A stretch of 64,000 nucleotides of DNA from Flavobacteriales bacterium (GTDB lineage: Bacteria > Bacteroidota > Bacteroidia > Flavobacteriales_F > PHOS-HE28). The stretch's first letter is position 1. Each line of letters starts with the position of its first letter. The position numbers and the translations under genes are program-made. The stretch is taken from positions 186,001 to 250,000 of the forward strand of contig JADJTW010000031.1 in assembly GCA_016710965.1 (NCBI GenBank). The letters are read 5' to 3'. The notes under the pieces were generated by a model that saw nothing but the letters and a program-made list of their open reading frames with translations, was not told the origin of the DNA and searched no databases. Positions 37,099 to 45,166 of the stretch are shown in pieces.

Positions 37099-38418
37099 TC
37101 AGTCGTCTATGGGTTGCTTCAAGGGATCGGTACGATCCGGTCGCAAGCTGTCCACTGAATCCGCAGGGGCAGGTACAGGAACCGGTTGGATCGGTTGAGG
37201 ATCGGCATTGCGCGATGGCGGTGTTCGGTCGGTGCGCGTTTGCTGCGGAGCCGTCTCGCGTTGCGAGGGAGTCTGCTCCGGCGCCTGTTGCGCAGGCTCT
37301 TCTTCTGCTGGCGTTTCCTTCAAGCTACCGGGCCGCGTGGATCCATCTTCCTTGTTGCCGCCGACAGGTTCCTGCGGTGCTTTCGGAAGCTCCTTCACCG
37401 CGGTGGTATCGATTGCCTCGCCTTCGCCATGCACCATGTTGCGAACGCCCAGGAAGTAGCCCAGCGCGATCGCGAGGACGATGGCGAGGATGACGATGAT
37501 CGTCTTGCCCTTCCTACCGTCCTTCGATGCGGTGGGGACCGTCGCTGCAGCGGCAGCATGGGCGTTCTCCATCACACGCACCGGTGCAGCCTCTTCCTTC
37601 ATCTCCGGCGCATCATCGATACGCGCCAGGACAACAGTGATATTGTCGTGTCCACCCCCGGCCTTCGCCGCTTCTATGAGCTTCCCTGCCATGTCATCCA
37701 GTGCGCCGCCTGCATGGAGGATCTCTTCCATGGAGGCATCCATGACCATGCCGTTGAGGCCATCGCTGCAGAGCATCACCAGGTCATCCTTCTGAAGGAT
37801 GGTCTCAGTATGGCCAGGCGCGAGGTCGTCCGATCCGTCGCCGAGGCTCTGCAGGATGATGTTGCTCTGCGGATGATGGAAGGCCTGCTCTTCGGTAATG
37901 GTTCCCGCTTCGACGAGCTGTTGCACGAGCGAATGGTCCCGCGAGATCCGCCGCAAGCGTCCCTTGCGGAAGAGATAAGCGCGGCTATCGCCCACCCACG
38001 ACACATGCAAACGATTGCCGCGCAACCAGCCGAGCACGGCAGTAGTGCCCATGCCTTGCGAGGAGGGATCCTTGCGCGCATGCTCTGCAATGGCCTGGTT
38101 CACCGCCATGAGCGTGCGTTCGAGCACGTCCGGGCTCGCATCGGCGGGGGGAAGTCCCGCAGCCCGCAGGTCATTGAAGGTCTTCTTCACATGCTCCACC
38201 GCGATGTTCGATGCCACCTCGCCAGCGTTGGTGCCGCCCATGCCATCGGCTACCACCCAAATAGCGCCCTTGTCGCCCGGCGCATAGTCGCGACTGTCGT
38301 CGAAACGCCACTCGCCGGCACCCAGGTCCGGGCACACGATGAAGTTGTCCTCGTTGTGGTCGCGTACGAGGCCGACATCTGTCTTGGCAGCGATCCGGTA
38401 TTTGAGAGTGGCGCTCAT
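37099..38418 (-). CDS. Membrane-anchored PP2C-type Ser/Thr phosphatase
   Basis: 439 aa from the ATG at 38418. The PP2C domain (about 5-270) keeps the metal and catalytic blocks: DVGLVRDHNEDN, VVADGMGG, GMGTTAV, WVGDSRAYL, CSDGLNG and GGHDNITVV. One transmembrane helix follows (about 306-325), then a 110-residue Pro/Glu/Gln-rich extracytoplasmic tail. It should remove phosphate added by the two neighbouring kinases. PrkC/PrpC-type partner pairs have similar logic. Confidence 0.9.
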   Translation of the reverse strand: MSATLKYRIAAKTDVGLVRDHNEDNFIVCPDLGAGEWRFDDSRDYAPGDKGAIWVVADGMGGTNAGEVASNIAVEHVKKTFNDLRAAGLPPADASPDVLERTLMAVNQAIAEHARKDPSSQGMGTTAVLGWLRGNRLHVSWVGDSRAYLFRKGRLRRISRDHSLVQQLVEAGTITEEQAFHHPQSNIILQSLGDGSDDLAPGHTETILQKDDLVMLCSDGLNGMVMDASMEEILHAGGALDDMAGKLIEAAKAGGGHDNITVVLARIDDAPEMKEEAAPVRVMENAHAAAAATVPTASKDGRKGKTIIVILAIVLAIALGYFLGVRNMVHGEGEAIDTTAVKELPKAPQEPVGGNKEDGSTRPGSLKETPAEEEPAQQAPEQTPSQRETAPQQTRTDRTPPSRNADPQPIQPVPVPAPADSVDSLRPDRTDPLKQPIDD

Positions 38419-38469
38419 CGGCGAATGTTCGGGTTCAGTTGCAATGCCCTTTGGCAAGCGTGCGGTTCA

Positions 38470-39957
38470 TCAGCGCAACGAGTGTATGGGAGCCAGTGAG
38501 CCGATGGCCTGCCCCTCGCCCAGTGTGGCCGAAACGATGCCTACCACCTTGTAGCCTTCGGGAGTGTGGTAGAAGACGGGGCCGCCGGAGTTGCCGCCAT
38601 CGAAACCGATGGTGGTGATCAAGAGCGATCCATCATCCAGGCCGCTGCGCGCGGTGGTGGTGGTGCTATAGATGGGCTGCATGTCATTCGGGTTCGAACC
38701 CAAGCCCAGCGGATAGCCGAGGATCTCGAGCTGCACGCCTTGGCCGAGGTTCGCCGAGAGGTCGCCATCGAGCTGCAAGCCACCACCGGCGTTCACGCGC
38801 GTATAGGCCCAATCGTCGCGGCCCACCCCTGCGAAGCCTTCTTCGTCATTGCTGCGGTTCACGTTGAACTCCGACGACCATTGGTCCCAGGATCGGCCAT
38901 CGGGCGTGATCATCGTGTAGCGCGCATCAACGGTCATGCCCGCCATGATTGCGCCCAGCAGGTCCTCACGCTGCCCCGGGAAGTACCATACTTCGGCGCA
39001 GTGACGCGCGGTGACGAAGCGCCCGTCATTGGAGAGGAATCCGGAGCAGAAGAAACGACCTCCCTCCTCTTCGCGATGGATCTCTTCGCCATCGCTGTTC
39101 TTCACCACGATCTCCTGCAGGTACATGGCCGCCACATCCTTGTGCAAAGCAGCGATCTCAGCCGTGCTCGTGCCGCGAGCAGGAGCAGTGGCTCCACCGG
39201 GCGATGCGTACTGGCTGTCGCGCTCGGCCATCTCGGCGCGCATCGCCGCCATACGCCGGGCGTTGGCCGTTTTCAAGCGCTCCATCTCATCATACAAACG
39301 GCGCGCTGCATCGTCGCCAAGGTTCAACTTGCTCTGCAATGAATCCACTGCGGCCTGGATACGCCTTTCCTGTTCGGCGATGGTCTTCTCCTGCTCTCTG
39401 TTCTCGTTGTTCAACTGAACAAGCATGTAAGCCCCCGATGCCCCGCCCACCAGCAGCACCAACGCCATAGCCGTAACCGCCGTCCGGTAGGGCCGTAGCG
39501 CCTGCTTGCCGAATGCGTTGAGCCGCTTGGTCATGCCCAAGGTGCCCAGCTTGTTGTTTTGCGGGATGCGAAAACCGATGCGCGGACCGCCCACGGAGAG
39601 TTGGATCTCATCGCCGCTCTTGAGGTACCATTTCTTGTTCACCGGCTTGCCGTTGAGCAAGGTGGGGTTCGTTGCGCTCAATTGCATCAGCACCCACTCG
39701 GTGCCCTCCCGTGCGATGGCCGCATGCTTGCGGCTCACCGTTGCTTCCTTGTCGCTGTAGCGCAGTCCGCACGTGGGGTCGCGTCCTATCTCCAGGTAGT
39801 TCACGATCACTTCCTCCTGCTCGCCCCGGCGGTGCGTGCTGCTATCGTCCAGGTGCTCCAGCACCACGTAGCCGCCCTTGCCGCCGGTAAGCGCCGAGAA
39901 TCCGGCGCCGATGGATTTAGAGAAGCGGTTCTCGATCTTTTCTGTTGGGCGGTCCAT
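38470..39957 (-). CDS. FHA - transmembrane - coiled-coil - trypsin-like serine protease
   Basis: 495 aa from the ATG at 39957, 4 bp after the channel gene. The FHA domain (about 48-132) has EIGRDP, SRKH (75-78) and NGKPV. One membrane helix spans about 159-178, then a coiled coil (about 183-248). The C-terminal trypsin-like domain (about 280-495) carries a full triad: His319 in TARHC, Asp382 in DDWAY and Ser457 in GNSGGPV. A cytosolic phosphopeptide reader is therefore joined through the membrane to a periplasmic protease. I know of no named family with this order. Confidence 0.85.
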   Translation of the reverse strand: MDRPTEKIENRFSKSIGAGFSALTGGKGGYVVLEHLDDSSTHRRGEQEEVIVNYLEIGRDPTCGLRYSDKEATVSRKHAAIAREGTEWVLMQLSATNPTLLNGKPVNKKWYLKSGDEIQLSVGGPRIGFRIPQNNKLGTLGMTKRLNAFGKQALRPYRTAVTAMALVLLVGGASGAYMLVQLNNENREQEKTIAEQERRIQAAVDSLQSKLNLGDDAARRLYDEMERLKTANARRMAAMRAEMAERDSQYASPGGATAPARGTSTAEIAALHKDVAAMYLQEIVVKNSDGEEIHREEEGGRFFCSGFLSNDGRFVTARHCAEVWYFPGQREDLLGAIMAGMTVDARYTMITPDGRSWDQWSSEFNVNRSNDEEGFAGVGRDDWAYTRVNAGGGLQLDGDLSANLGQGVQLEILGYPLGLGSNPNDMQPIYSTTTTARSGLDDGSLLITTIGFDGGNSGGPVFYHTPEGYKVVGIVSATLGEGQAIGSLAPIHSLR

Positions 39958-39961
39958 GGGT

Positions 39962-40714
39962 TCAGGCTTTGTACATGCGGTTGATGAGGTTCTCGATGAC
40001 GTACTCTTCCATGTCGCTGTGCAGTCGCTCGACGCGTGCTTGCACCACGTGGAAATAGAGCATGAGGATGGTACTAAGCACGAGGGCCACGAGCGTGGTG
40101 TCGAAGGCAACGTTCATGGCATCGGTCACTTTCTTCAGCCCTTCGTCGGTGCCTGCTTCGCTGGCGTAACCGAGCGATTGAGCGATGCCGAGCACCGTGC
40201 CGATGAAGCCCACTGATGGGATGGCCCAGGCCGAATAGCGCACGATACCCTGCTCGCTCTCGGCCTTGGCCAGATTGATCTTGCACTGGCTGGTGACTAT
40301 CCCCAGCGCATCGGCGCTCGACTTCTCAGCGCGGTACTTGGTGCAGGCCTTCTTCACCACATCGGTGAGAAGGTAGTGCCCGCCCCGCTCCTTCTCGATC
40401 GCGGTGAGCTTCACCTGGTTCACATCGGGCGGTGAGAGGACGAACTGCTCCTTCTCCGGCAGGATGCCCCAGTCGTACACTTCCTCTTCGCGGGCCACGC
40501 CCTTGCTGATCGCCCACAGCTCGAGCATGGCGAAGAAGAAGATGAAGTAGGTGGCGCCCTGGATGGCACCCGAAGGGAAAGTGCCTCCGAGCATGATCAA
40601 CACACGCTCGGCAGTGGTGCCGGGGGCAATGCCGCCTGCGATGAGCAAGAGGAAGATGTAGAAGGCAATGGCCAGGCCTAGGGCGATGACCGTTCTGCCG
40701 ATGCGTGAGCCCAT
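39962..40714 (-). CDS. MotA/TolQ/ExbB-type proton channel protein
   Basis: 250 aa with about four hydrophobic helices (about 8-28, 50-68, 163-183, 205-225). The second half carries the family signature SAWAIPSVGFIGTVLGIAQSL ... AFDTTLVALVLSTILM, the pore helices that form the pentameric ion channel. Its partner is the ExbD/MotB-like gene 55 bp upstream. It is distinct in sequence from ordinary gliding-motor GldL or TonB-system ExbB. What it drives here is unknown. Confidence 0.85.
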   Translation of the reverse strand: MGSRIGRTVIALGLAIAFYIFLLLIAGGIAPGTTAERVLIMLGGTFPSGAIQGATYFIFFFAMLELWAISKGVAREEEVYDWGILPEKEQFVLSPPDVNQVKLTAIEKERGGHYLLTDVVKKACTKYRAEKSSADALGIVTSQCKINLAKAESEQGIVRYSAWAIPSVGFIGTVLGIAQSLGYASEAGTDEGLKKVTDAMNVAFDTTLVALVLSTILMLYFHVVQARVERLHSDMEEYVIENLINRMYKA

Positions 40715-40769
40715 GGTGTTCGGTTATGCGTGTGTGGTTTTCAATGTCCGTGCGTTACGCAGCGCTCCC

Positions 40770-41639
40770 TTATCGTGTCAATTCGATCCGTTCGGCGGTC
40801 ACCTTCAGCGTTCCCACGCGCTTGCCTCCGCCAGCGTTGGGCTCGACCTCCCCACGTACTACCGTGATGGGCCCGAAGGGGATGGCCTGCTCATTGGGCG
40901 TGGTCGGGTAAAGCACCACCTTGCCGTTGACGGTGGCAGACTCATCGGCACCGGTCTCCTTGTAGCGGTGGATCCAGAGGTCGTAGGTGCCGGGCACGAT
41001 CTTCTCCTGGTACATGAGCTCGTACTTCGTATCGCCGGTGGCGGCACGGATGTCCTCTTGCAGTCGCGCGAAGAGCGTAGCTGGCTTGCTGTAGGAGCAC
41101 CATTCGTCGGTGGCGGTGTTGCGCAGCCATATATCCACATCGGCGTCTTGCGGCCAGGAGCAGGTGATGCCCAGCTCGGCATCTATGCCGAACATGCGAC
41201 CTCCACCGGGTGTCGGCTGCTCCGCCAATTGCCGTTCGAGTTCGCGCACTTGTGCTTCCGCTTCCGCGGCCTGCTGCCGCGCATCGGTGAGGTCGGCTTG
41301 CGTCGCCTCCAGCTGCGCGCGCACCGCATCGCACTCGGCCAGCTTGCGCTGCATCTCTTCGATCTCCATTCGCAGTTGCGCCATCTCGCGCCGCATGGCC
41401 TCCATGCGCTCCTGGATCTGGGCATAGAGTTCTGCCGGCACACCGTTCTGCGCCAGCTGCATCAAGCTGTCCAGATCGCTGCTGGCCACCTCCAGCCGTT
41501 CCAGCGTTTCCATGGCCTCGGCTTCCTGCCGGCTCATCTTGGGCACGAGAATGAAGAGGATGATCACGGCGGCCAGTGCACCGCTGAGCAAGTCCAGGAA
41601 GGACAGGTTGAATACGTTGATCTCCTTGCTCCTGGCCAC
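40770..41639 (-). CDS. ExbD/MotB-like one-helix protein with coiled coil and C-terminal beta domain
   Basis: 289 aa. A single N-terminal membrane helix (about 13-33) has a conserved-type Asp16 in SFLDLLSGALAAVIILFILV, as expected for the ion-binding residue of ExbD/MotB proteins. A long periplasmic coiled coil (about 36-145) follows, then a beta-rich domain (about 150-289) with no OmpA or ExbD signature. It probably plugs and gates the neighbouring channel and carries force or a signal into the periplasm. It starts 6 bp after the kinase-FHA stop. Confidence 0.75.
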   Translation of the reverse strand: MARSKEINVFNLSFLDLLSGALAAVIILFILVPKMSRQEAEAMETLERLEVASSDLDSLMQLAQNGVPAELYAQIQERMEAMRREMAQLRMEIEEMQRKLAECDAVRAQLEATQADLTDARQQAAEAEAQVRELERQLAEQPTPGGGRMFGIDAELGITCSWPQDADVDIWLRNTATDEWCSYSKPATLFARLQEDIRAATGDTKYELMYQEKIVPGTYDLWIHRYKETGADESATVNGKVVLYPTTPNEQAIPFGPITVVRGEVEPNAGGGKRVGTLKVTAERIELTR

Positions 41640-41645
41640 GGTGCG

Positions 41646-42950
41646 TCAGCTTCTTACAACAACCTTCAAAGTGGTGTCACCCAAAGTAATGATATCGTCC
41701 ACGCGCAGTGCTGCACCACTGCGGCCCACCTCCTTGCCGTTCACCAAGGTGCCGTTGGTGCTGGGGTGCCAGTCGTTGCGGCCGTCAACCGCGCGCAACT
41801 GGCCATCGCGCAATAGCAGCTCGCCGTTGCCGATGAGCTCCAATGTGGCATGCCGCCGACTGATGTAGTTGGTGTGGCGTTCGACCACCGCGATGTCGTT
41901 CACGCGTGGATTATCGCGGTCGAACCATCCGATGGTGAGACGATCTCCATGTGCGCGTATGTCGCGCGAGACGTTGTAGATGAAGCCTGATTGGTCCCCA
42001 TGCATCACCAGCAGCCCCACGGTATCACGCGCAAGGTCGACAGCTCGGCCCACCGGTGATGCAGGCACGGAGCCGAACAAGCCGAGCAAGGCATCAGCTG
42101 TTTGCACGCGGGCGTGGTGGTCCGGCTCGAAGCACATCGTCAACGCCTGCCTCCACGAACTGCTCAGTGAAATGCCGTAGCGTGCGGGATCCTCCCACTT
42201 GCCCGCGCTCGCCCGTGCGATGTAGGGAGCCACGTCCTTGTCCTCCTGCAGATCGCCGAACGGCAGACGGCCGGTGATGAGCTCGTAGAAGCTGGCACCG
42301 AAGGAGAAGAGGTCGGTGGTCGGCCCCATGGCCTTGAAGGAGACGTTGTTGTTGATCTGCTCCGGGGGCATGTAGGCGATGGTTCCGAAGATGGCTTCGG
42401 CGTGGCCCATGATGTTGCGCTTGGTCATGCGCGCGTTCTGGAACCCCGCGATGCCGAAGTCGGTGAGCTTGGCGGTGCCGGAAGAATCGACCAGGATGTT
42501 CTCGGGCTTGAGGTCGCGATGCACCACGCCATTGCGGTGGAGCTCGCGCAAGCCTTGCAGCACATGCACGGCGTAGCGGTCCAGTGTAGCCGGATCGCTG
42601 CGCTCGTCGCGCAGGCATGAGCCCACAGAGCCCTTGGCACAGAACTCCATGACCATGTACGGGTTGCCTTCCACCTGGCCCATGGCAAGCGAGCGGACCA
42701 GGTAGGGCGATTCGATCCGACCGCAGTTGAACTCGCGCTCGAAGCGATCCATGCTGCTCTTGCGCTCACCAGGCGCCACTTCCCACAGCTTCAGCACCTT
42801 CACCGCCACATCGTCCTCAGGGCGCGCACCGCCCGCACGCCGCGCGCGCCATACGATGCCGAAAGTGCCTTCGCCCACCTCATGCTGCAAGGCATAGCCG
42901 TCGAGCACCATGCCCGTGCGCAGGTTGGCGCGCTCCACAGCGAGGCTCAT
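41646..42950 (-). CDS. Ser/Thr protein kinase with C-terminal FHA domain
   Basis: 434 aa, no membrane segment. Kinase domain about 18-290: Gly loop GEGTFGIV (26-33), Lys51, HRDLKPEN (144-151), DFG (164-166) and APE-like PPE (195-197). The FHA domain is about 335-433 with ISRRHATLEL and STNGTLVNG, the phosphothreonine-binding loops. A kinase that carries its own FHA domain can recruit phosphorylated partners or itself. It is the only cytosolic kinase of the module and lies second in the gene order. Confidence 0.9.
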   Translation of the reverse strand: MSLAVERANLRTGMVLDGYALQHEVGEGTFGIVWRARRAGGARPEDDVAVKVLKLWEVAPGERKSSMDRFEREFNCGRIESPYLVRSLAMGQVEGNPYMVMEFCAKGSVGSCLRDERSDPATLDRYAVHVLQGLRELHRNGVVHRDLKPENILVDSSGTAKLTDFGIAGFQNARMTKRNIMGHAEAIFGTIAYMPPEQINNNVSFKAMGPTTDLFSFGASFYELITGRLPFGDLQEDKDVAPYIARASAGKWEDPARYGISLSSSWRQALTMCFEPDHHARVQTADALLGLFGSVPASPVGRAVDLARDTVGLLVMHGDQSGFIYNVSRDIRAHGDRLTIGWFDRDNPRVNDIAVVERHTNYISRRHATLELIGNGELLLRDGQLRAVDGRNDWHPSTNGTLVNGKEVGRSGAALRVDDIITLGDTTLKVVVRS

Positions 42951-42984
42951 GGGCGTATCATGATGGGCGAGAGCAGCGATCAGC

Positions 42985-43416
42985 TTACTTGCTGGAGAAG
43001 ATCGCCACGCCGTAGCGGCAGGGATTCACCTTGCAGTCGTACATCTTCACCTCCAACGTGGCTCCACTGTTGGCGTTGGCTGTGATAGCAAGCAAGGGCA
43101 CACTGTCGTCGCTGGTGTCACAGGCCACCTGATCGCCGTCCTCGTCATAGAGACAGAGGTCGAGGTCGCCGCAATCGCCATCGCATACCGCAGCGATCTT
43201 GTAGGTGCGGTCTCCGGTCAGCGTGATCTCCAAACGCTCGCTGCCGCCATTGGCCAGCTCGCTGTAATGAAGCGCGTGCGACAAGGCCAGTCCTTCCTTG
43301 GCGAGTTCAACGCACCAATCGAGCACCTGCTTCTGCACAAGGCAATCGGACTGTGCATTGGCAACCGCGAAGGTGCCCACGCAGAGCGCGAGCGTGATGG
43401 TACGGAGCATGGACAT
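42985..43416 (-). CDS. Secreted Cys-rich protein of unknown function
   Basis: 143 aa from the ATG at 43416. Signal peptide TITLALCVGTFAVANA, then QSD. The mature part has about eight cysteines and a C-terminal beta region reading SERLEITLTGDRTYKIAAVC, DLCLYDEDGDQVACD and ATLEVKMYDC, which resembles pre-peptidase C-terminal (PPC)-like beta sandwiches. It is first in the module, 34 bp before the kinase-FHA gene, and has its own promoter-like box. It could be the external sensor input, but that is inference. Confidence 0.7.
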   Translation of the reverse strand: MSMLRTITLALCVGTFAVANAQSDCLVQKQVLDWCVELAKEGLALSHALHYSELANGGSERLEITLTGDRTYKIAAVCDGDCGDLDLCLYDEDGDQVACDTSDDSVPLLAITANANSGATLEVKMYDCKVNPCRYGVAIFSSK

Positions 43417-43436
43417 GGTGAGGGGTTTGGTGCGGA

Positions 43437-43444
43437 CCAAGATA
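43437..43444 (-). promoter_or_regulatory. -7-like element before the kinase module
   Basis: Minus strand TATCTTGG, one mismatch from TAnnTTTG, 20 bp before the ATG of the secreted protein. Two near-palindromic sites lie just upstream (43458-43494), an arrangement expected for a regulated promoter. Confidence 0.45.
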
Positions 43445-43457
43445 GAAGGGGCATGGT

Positions 43458-43494
43458 ACGGTCGCCACCGTAATCATCCACGGCGATCACCGTA
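43458..43494. promoter_or_regulatory. Two near-palindromic 15-bp sites, possible operator
   Basis: ACGGTCGCCACCGTA (43458-43472) and ACGGCGATCACCGTA (43480-43494) share 11 of 15 bases. Each has an ACGG...CCGT dyad, and they start 22 bp apart, about two helix turns. They lie between the ribosomal terminator and the -7 box of the kinase module. Confidence 0.5.
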
Positions 43495-43500
43495 AATGAA

Positions 43501-43524
43501 GAAGGGCCCCTAGCGGAGCCCTTC
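43501..43524 (-). terminator. Terminator of the ribosomal supercluster
   Basis: Stem GAAGGGC (43501-43507) / GCCCTTC (43518-43524) with a 10-nt loop, 20 bp after the rplQ stop on the minus strand, followed by TTCATTT. It separates rplQ from the kinase module. Confidence 0.7.
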
Positions 43525-43544
43525 ATCCAGTTCGGTTCGATCGA

Positions 43545-44045
43545 TCACTCAGCCTTCGCTTCGTCAGCGCCAGCCTCGGTCTTGGCTTCAGCGGCAGGGG
43601 CATCGGCCGCCTTCTTGGCACCGGTGCTTCGTCGGCTGCGGCGGGTCTTCTTGGCTTCCGCACCGGCCTTCTCCTTCACGTACACCGTGTTGAAGTCGAC
43701 CAGTTCGATCATGGCCATCTCAGCGGCATCGCCGTGGCGGTTGCCGAGCTTGATGATGCGCGTGTAGCCACCAGGGCGCGTGGCGATCTTGGGTGCCACA
43801 TCGCGGAAGAGCGCGGCCGTGGCCTCCTTGTCCTGCAGGTGGCTGAAGATGGTGCGTCGGCTATGCGTGCTGTCGCTCTTGCTCTTGGTGAGCAATGGCT
43901 CAACGTAGAGGCGCAGGGCCTTCGCCTTGGCCAGGGTGGTCTCGATGCGCTTGTGCTCGATCAGTGAGATCGCCAAATTGCTCAGCAGCGCGCCGCGGTG
44001 GGCCTTCTTGCGGCCAAGCGCGTTGTTCTTGTTTCCGTGTCTCAT
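43545..44045 (-). CDS. rplQ: 50S ribosomal protein L17
   Basis: 166 aa. The L17 core (MRHGNKNNALGRKKAHRGAL; ARTHSR-type SDSTHSRRTIF region; GGYTRIIKLGNRHGDAAEMA) ends near residue 125. A tail of about 40 residues rich in Ala, Lys and Glu follows, a frequent extension in Bacteroidota. It is the last gene of the cluster, 42 bp after rpoA, with a strong hairpin in the gap. Confidence 0.96.
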   Translation of the reverse strand: MRHGNKNNALGRKKAHRGALLSNLAISLIEHKRIETTLAKAKALRLYVEPLLTKSKSDSTHSRRTIFSHLQDKEATAALFRDVAPKIATRPGGYTRIIKLGNRHGDAAEMAMIELVDFNTVYVKEKAGAEAKKTRRSRRSTGAKKAADAPAAEAKTEAGADEAKAE

Positions 44046-44060
44046 CGTCGGTTGTCGTTA

Positions 44061-44080
44061 GGGCGCGTGATGACGCGCCC
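44061..44080 (-). other. Intercistronic hairpin between rpoA and rplQ
   Basis: GGGCGCGT (44061-44068) pairs perfectly with ACGCGCCC (44073-44080) around a GATG tetraloop. It lies 15 bp upstream of the rplQ start and may be an RNA stability or processing element. Confidence 0.55.
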
Positions 44081-44087
44081 GTACACG

Positions 44088-45080
44088 TTATTCCTTGTCC
44101 AGCTTGTACTTGCTCAGGTTCATTCCGAAGCTCAGGCCCTTGTTCTCCACCAGGTCCTCCAGTTCGGTAAGGCTCTTCTTGCCGAAGTTGCGGAACTTCA
44201 AGAGGTCGTTCTTGTTGTAGCTCACCAGGTCGCCGAGGGTTTCGATATCGGCGGCCTTCAAGCAGTTCAGGGCGCGCACGCTCAGGTCCATATCGACCAG
44301 CTTGGTCTTCAGGAGCTGGCGCATGTGCAGGCTGTCCTCATCGAAATGCTCCTCCTGCACGCGCTCCTCGATCTCCAGGCTGATGCGCTCATCGCTGAAG
44401 AGCATGAAGTGGTGGATGAGGATCTTGGCGGCTTCTTGCAGCGCGTTCTTCGGTGTTACGCTTCCATCGGTGACCACTTCGATGTTGAGCTTCTCGTAGT
44501 CGGTCTTCTCCTCCACGCGTGTGTTCTCCACGGTATACTTCACGTTCTTGATGGGCGTGAAGATGCTGTCGATGAAGATGGTGCCCATCGGCGCCTTCTC
44601 GTTCTTGTTCTCGTCGGCCGGCACGTAGCCGCGGCCTTTGCCGATGGTGAGCTCCACGTGCAGTTTCACGCTGGGCTCCATGTGGGCGATGACCAGTTCG
44701 GGGTTGAGCACCTGGAATCCGGTGGTCTGGCGGCCGATGTCACCTGCGGTGAAGCTGTCCTTGCCGTTGATGGTGATGCTCACCTTCTCGGTGCTGCTGT
44801 CCTCCAACTGGCGGCGGAAGCGCACCTGCTTGAGGTTGAGGACGATCTCGGTCATGTCCTCGATCACGCCCTTGAGGGTGGTGAACTCGTGGTCCACTCC
44901 ATCGATGCGCACGGCGGTGATGGCATGGCCCTCCAAGCTGCTGAGCAGGATGCGTCGCAGGGAGTTGCCGATGGTGATGCCGTAGCCGGGCTCGAGGGGA
45001 CGGAATTCGAAGGTGCCGCGCTTGTCGTCGGATTCGATCATCGTGACCTTATCGGGCCGCTGGAATTCGAGAATGGGCAT
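44088..45080 (-). CDS. rpoA: DNA-directed RNA polymerase subunit alpha
   Basis: 330 aa from the ATG at 45080. The N-terminal domain (PLEPGYGITIGNSLRRILLSSLEG) directs dimerisation and polymerase assembly. The C-terminal domain (LNCLKAADIETLGDLVSY ... FGKKSLTELEDLV) contacts upstream DNA and activators. Length and motifs are normal. The 100-bp spacer upstream holds a long inverted repeat. Confidence 0.97.
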   Translation of the reverse strand: MPILEFQRPDKVTMIESDDKRGTFEFRPLEPGYGITIGNSLRRILLSSLEGHAITAVRIDGVDHEFTTLKGVIEDMTEIVLNLKQVRFRRQLEDSSTEKVSITINGKDSFTAGDIGRQTTGFQVLNPELVIAHMEPSVKLHVELTIGKGRGYVPADENKNEKAPMGTIFIDSIFTPIKNVKYTVENTRVEEKTDYEKLNIEVVTDGSVTPKNALQEAAKILIHHFMLFSDERISLEIEERVQEEHFDEDSLHMRQLLKTKLVDMDLSVRALNCLKAADIETLGDLVSYNKNDLLKFRNFGKKSLTELEDLVENKGLSFGMNLSKYKLDKE

Positions 45081-45109
45081 GTTGATTCGGTGTTCGTTGT
45101 TGGTTCTCA

Positions 45110-45166
45110 GTTGTCCGTTGTCAATCCTTGTCCTGTTCGTTCGCCGGCTGCCTGACAACGGACAAC
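45110..45166. repeat. Inverted repeat of the GTTGTC spacer family (copy 2)
   Basis: A 14-bp perfect stem pairs GTTGTCCGTTGTCA (45110-45123) with TGACAACGGACAAC (45153-45166) around a 29-nt loop, between rpsD and rpoA. It shares its word composition with the element between gap and lipA (6335-6429). Confidence 0.7.

Noticed and set aside
36494..42950. TerY-type tellurium or conflict triad
   Set aside because: No vWA, TerD or MoxR-type protein accompanies the kinase and PP2C genes.
34591..43416. Type VI secretion threonine-phosphorylation locus (PpkA/PppA/Fha)
   Set aside because: Kinase, phosphatase and FHA proteins are present, but no T6SS structural gene (Tss, Hcp, VgrG or ClpV) is in the window.
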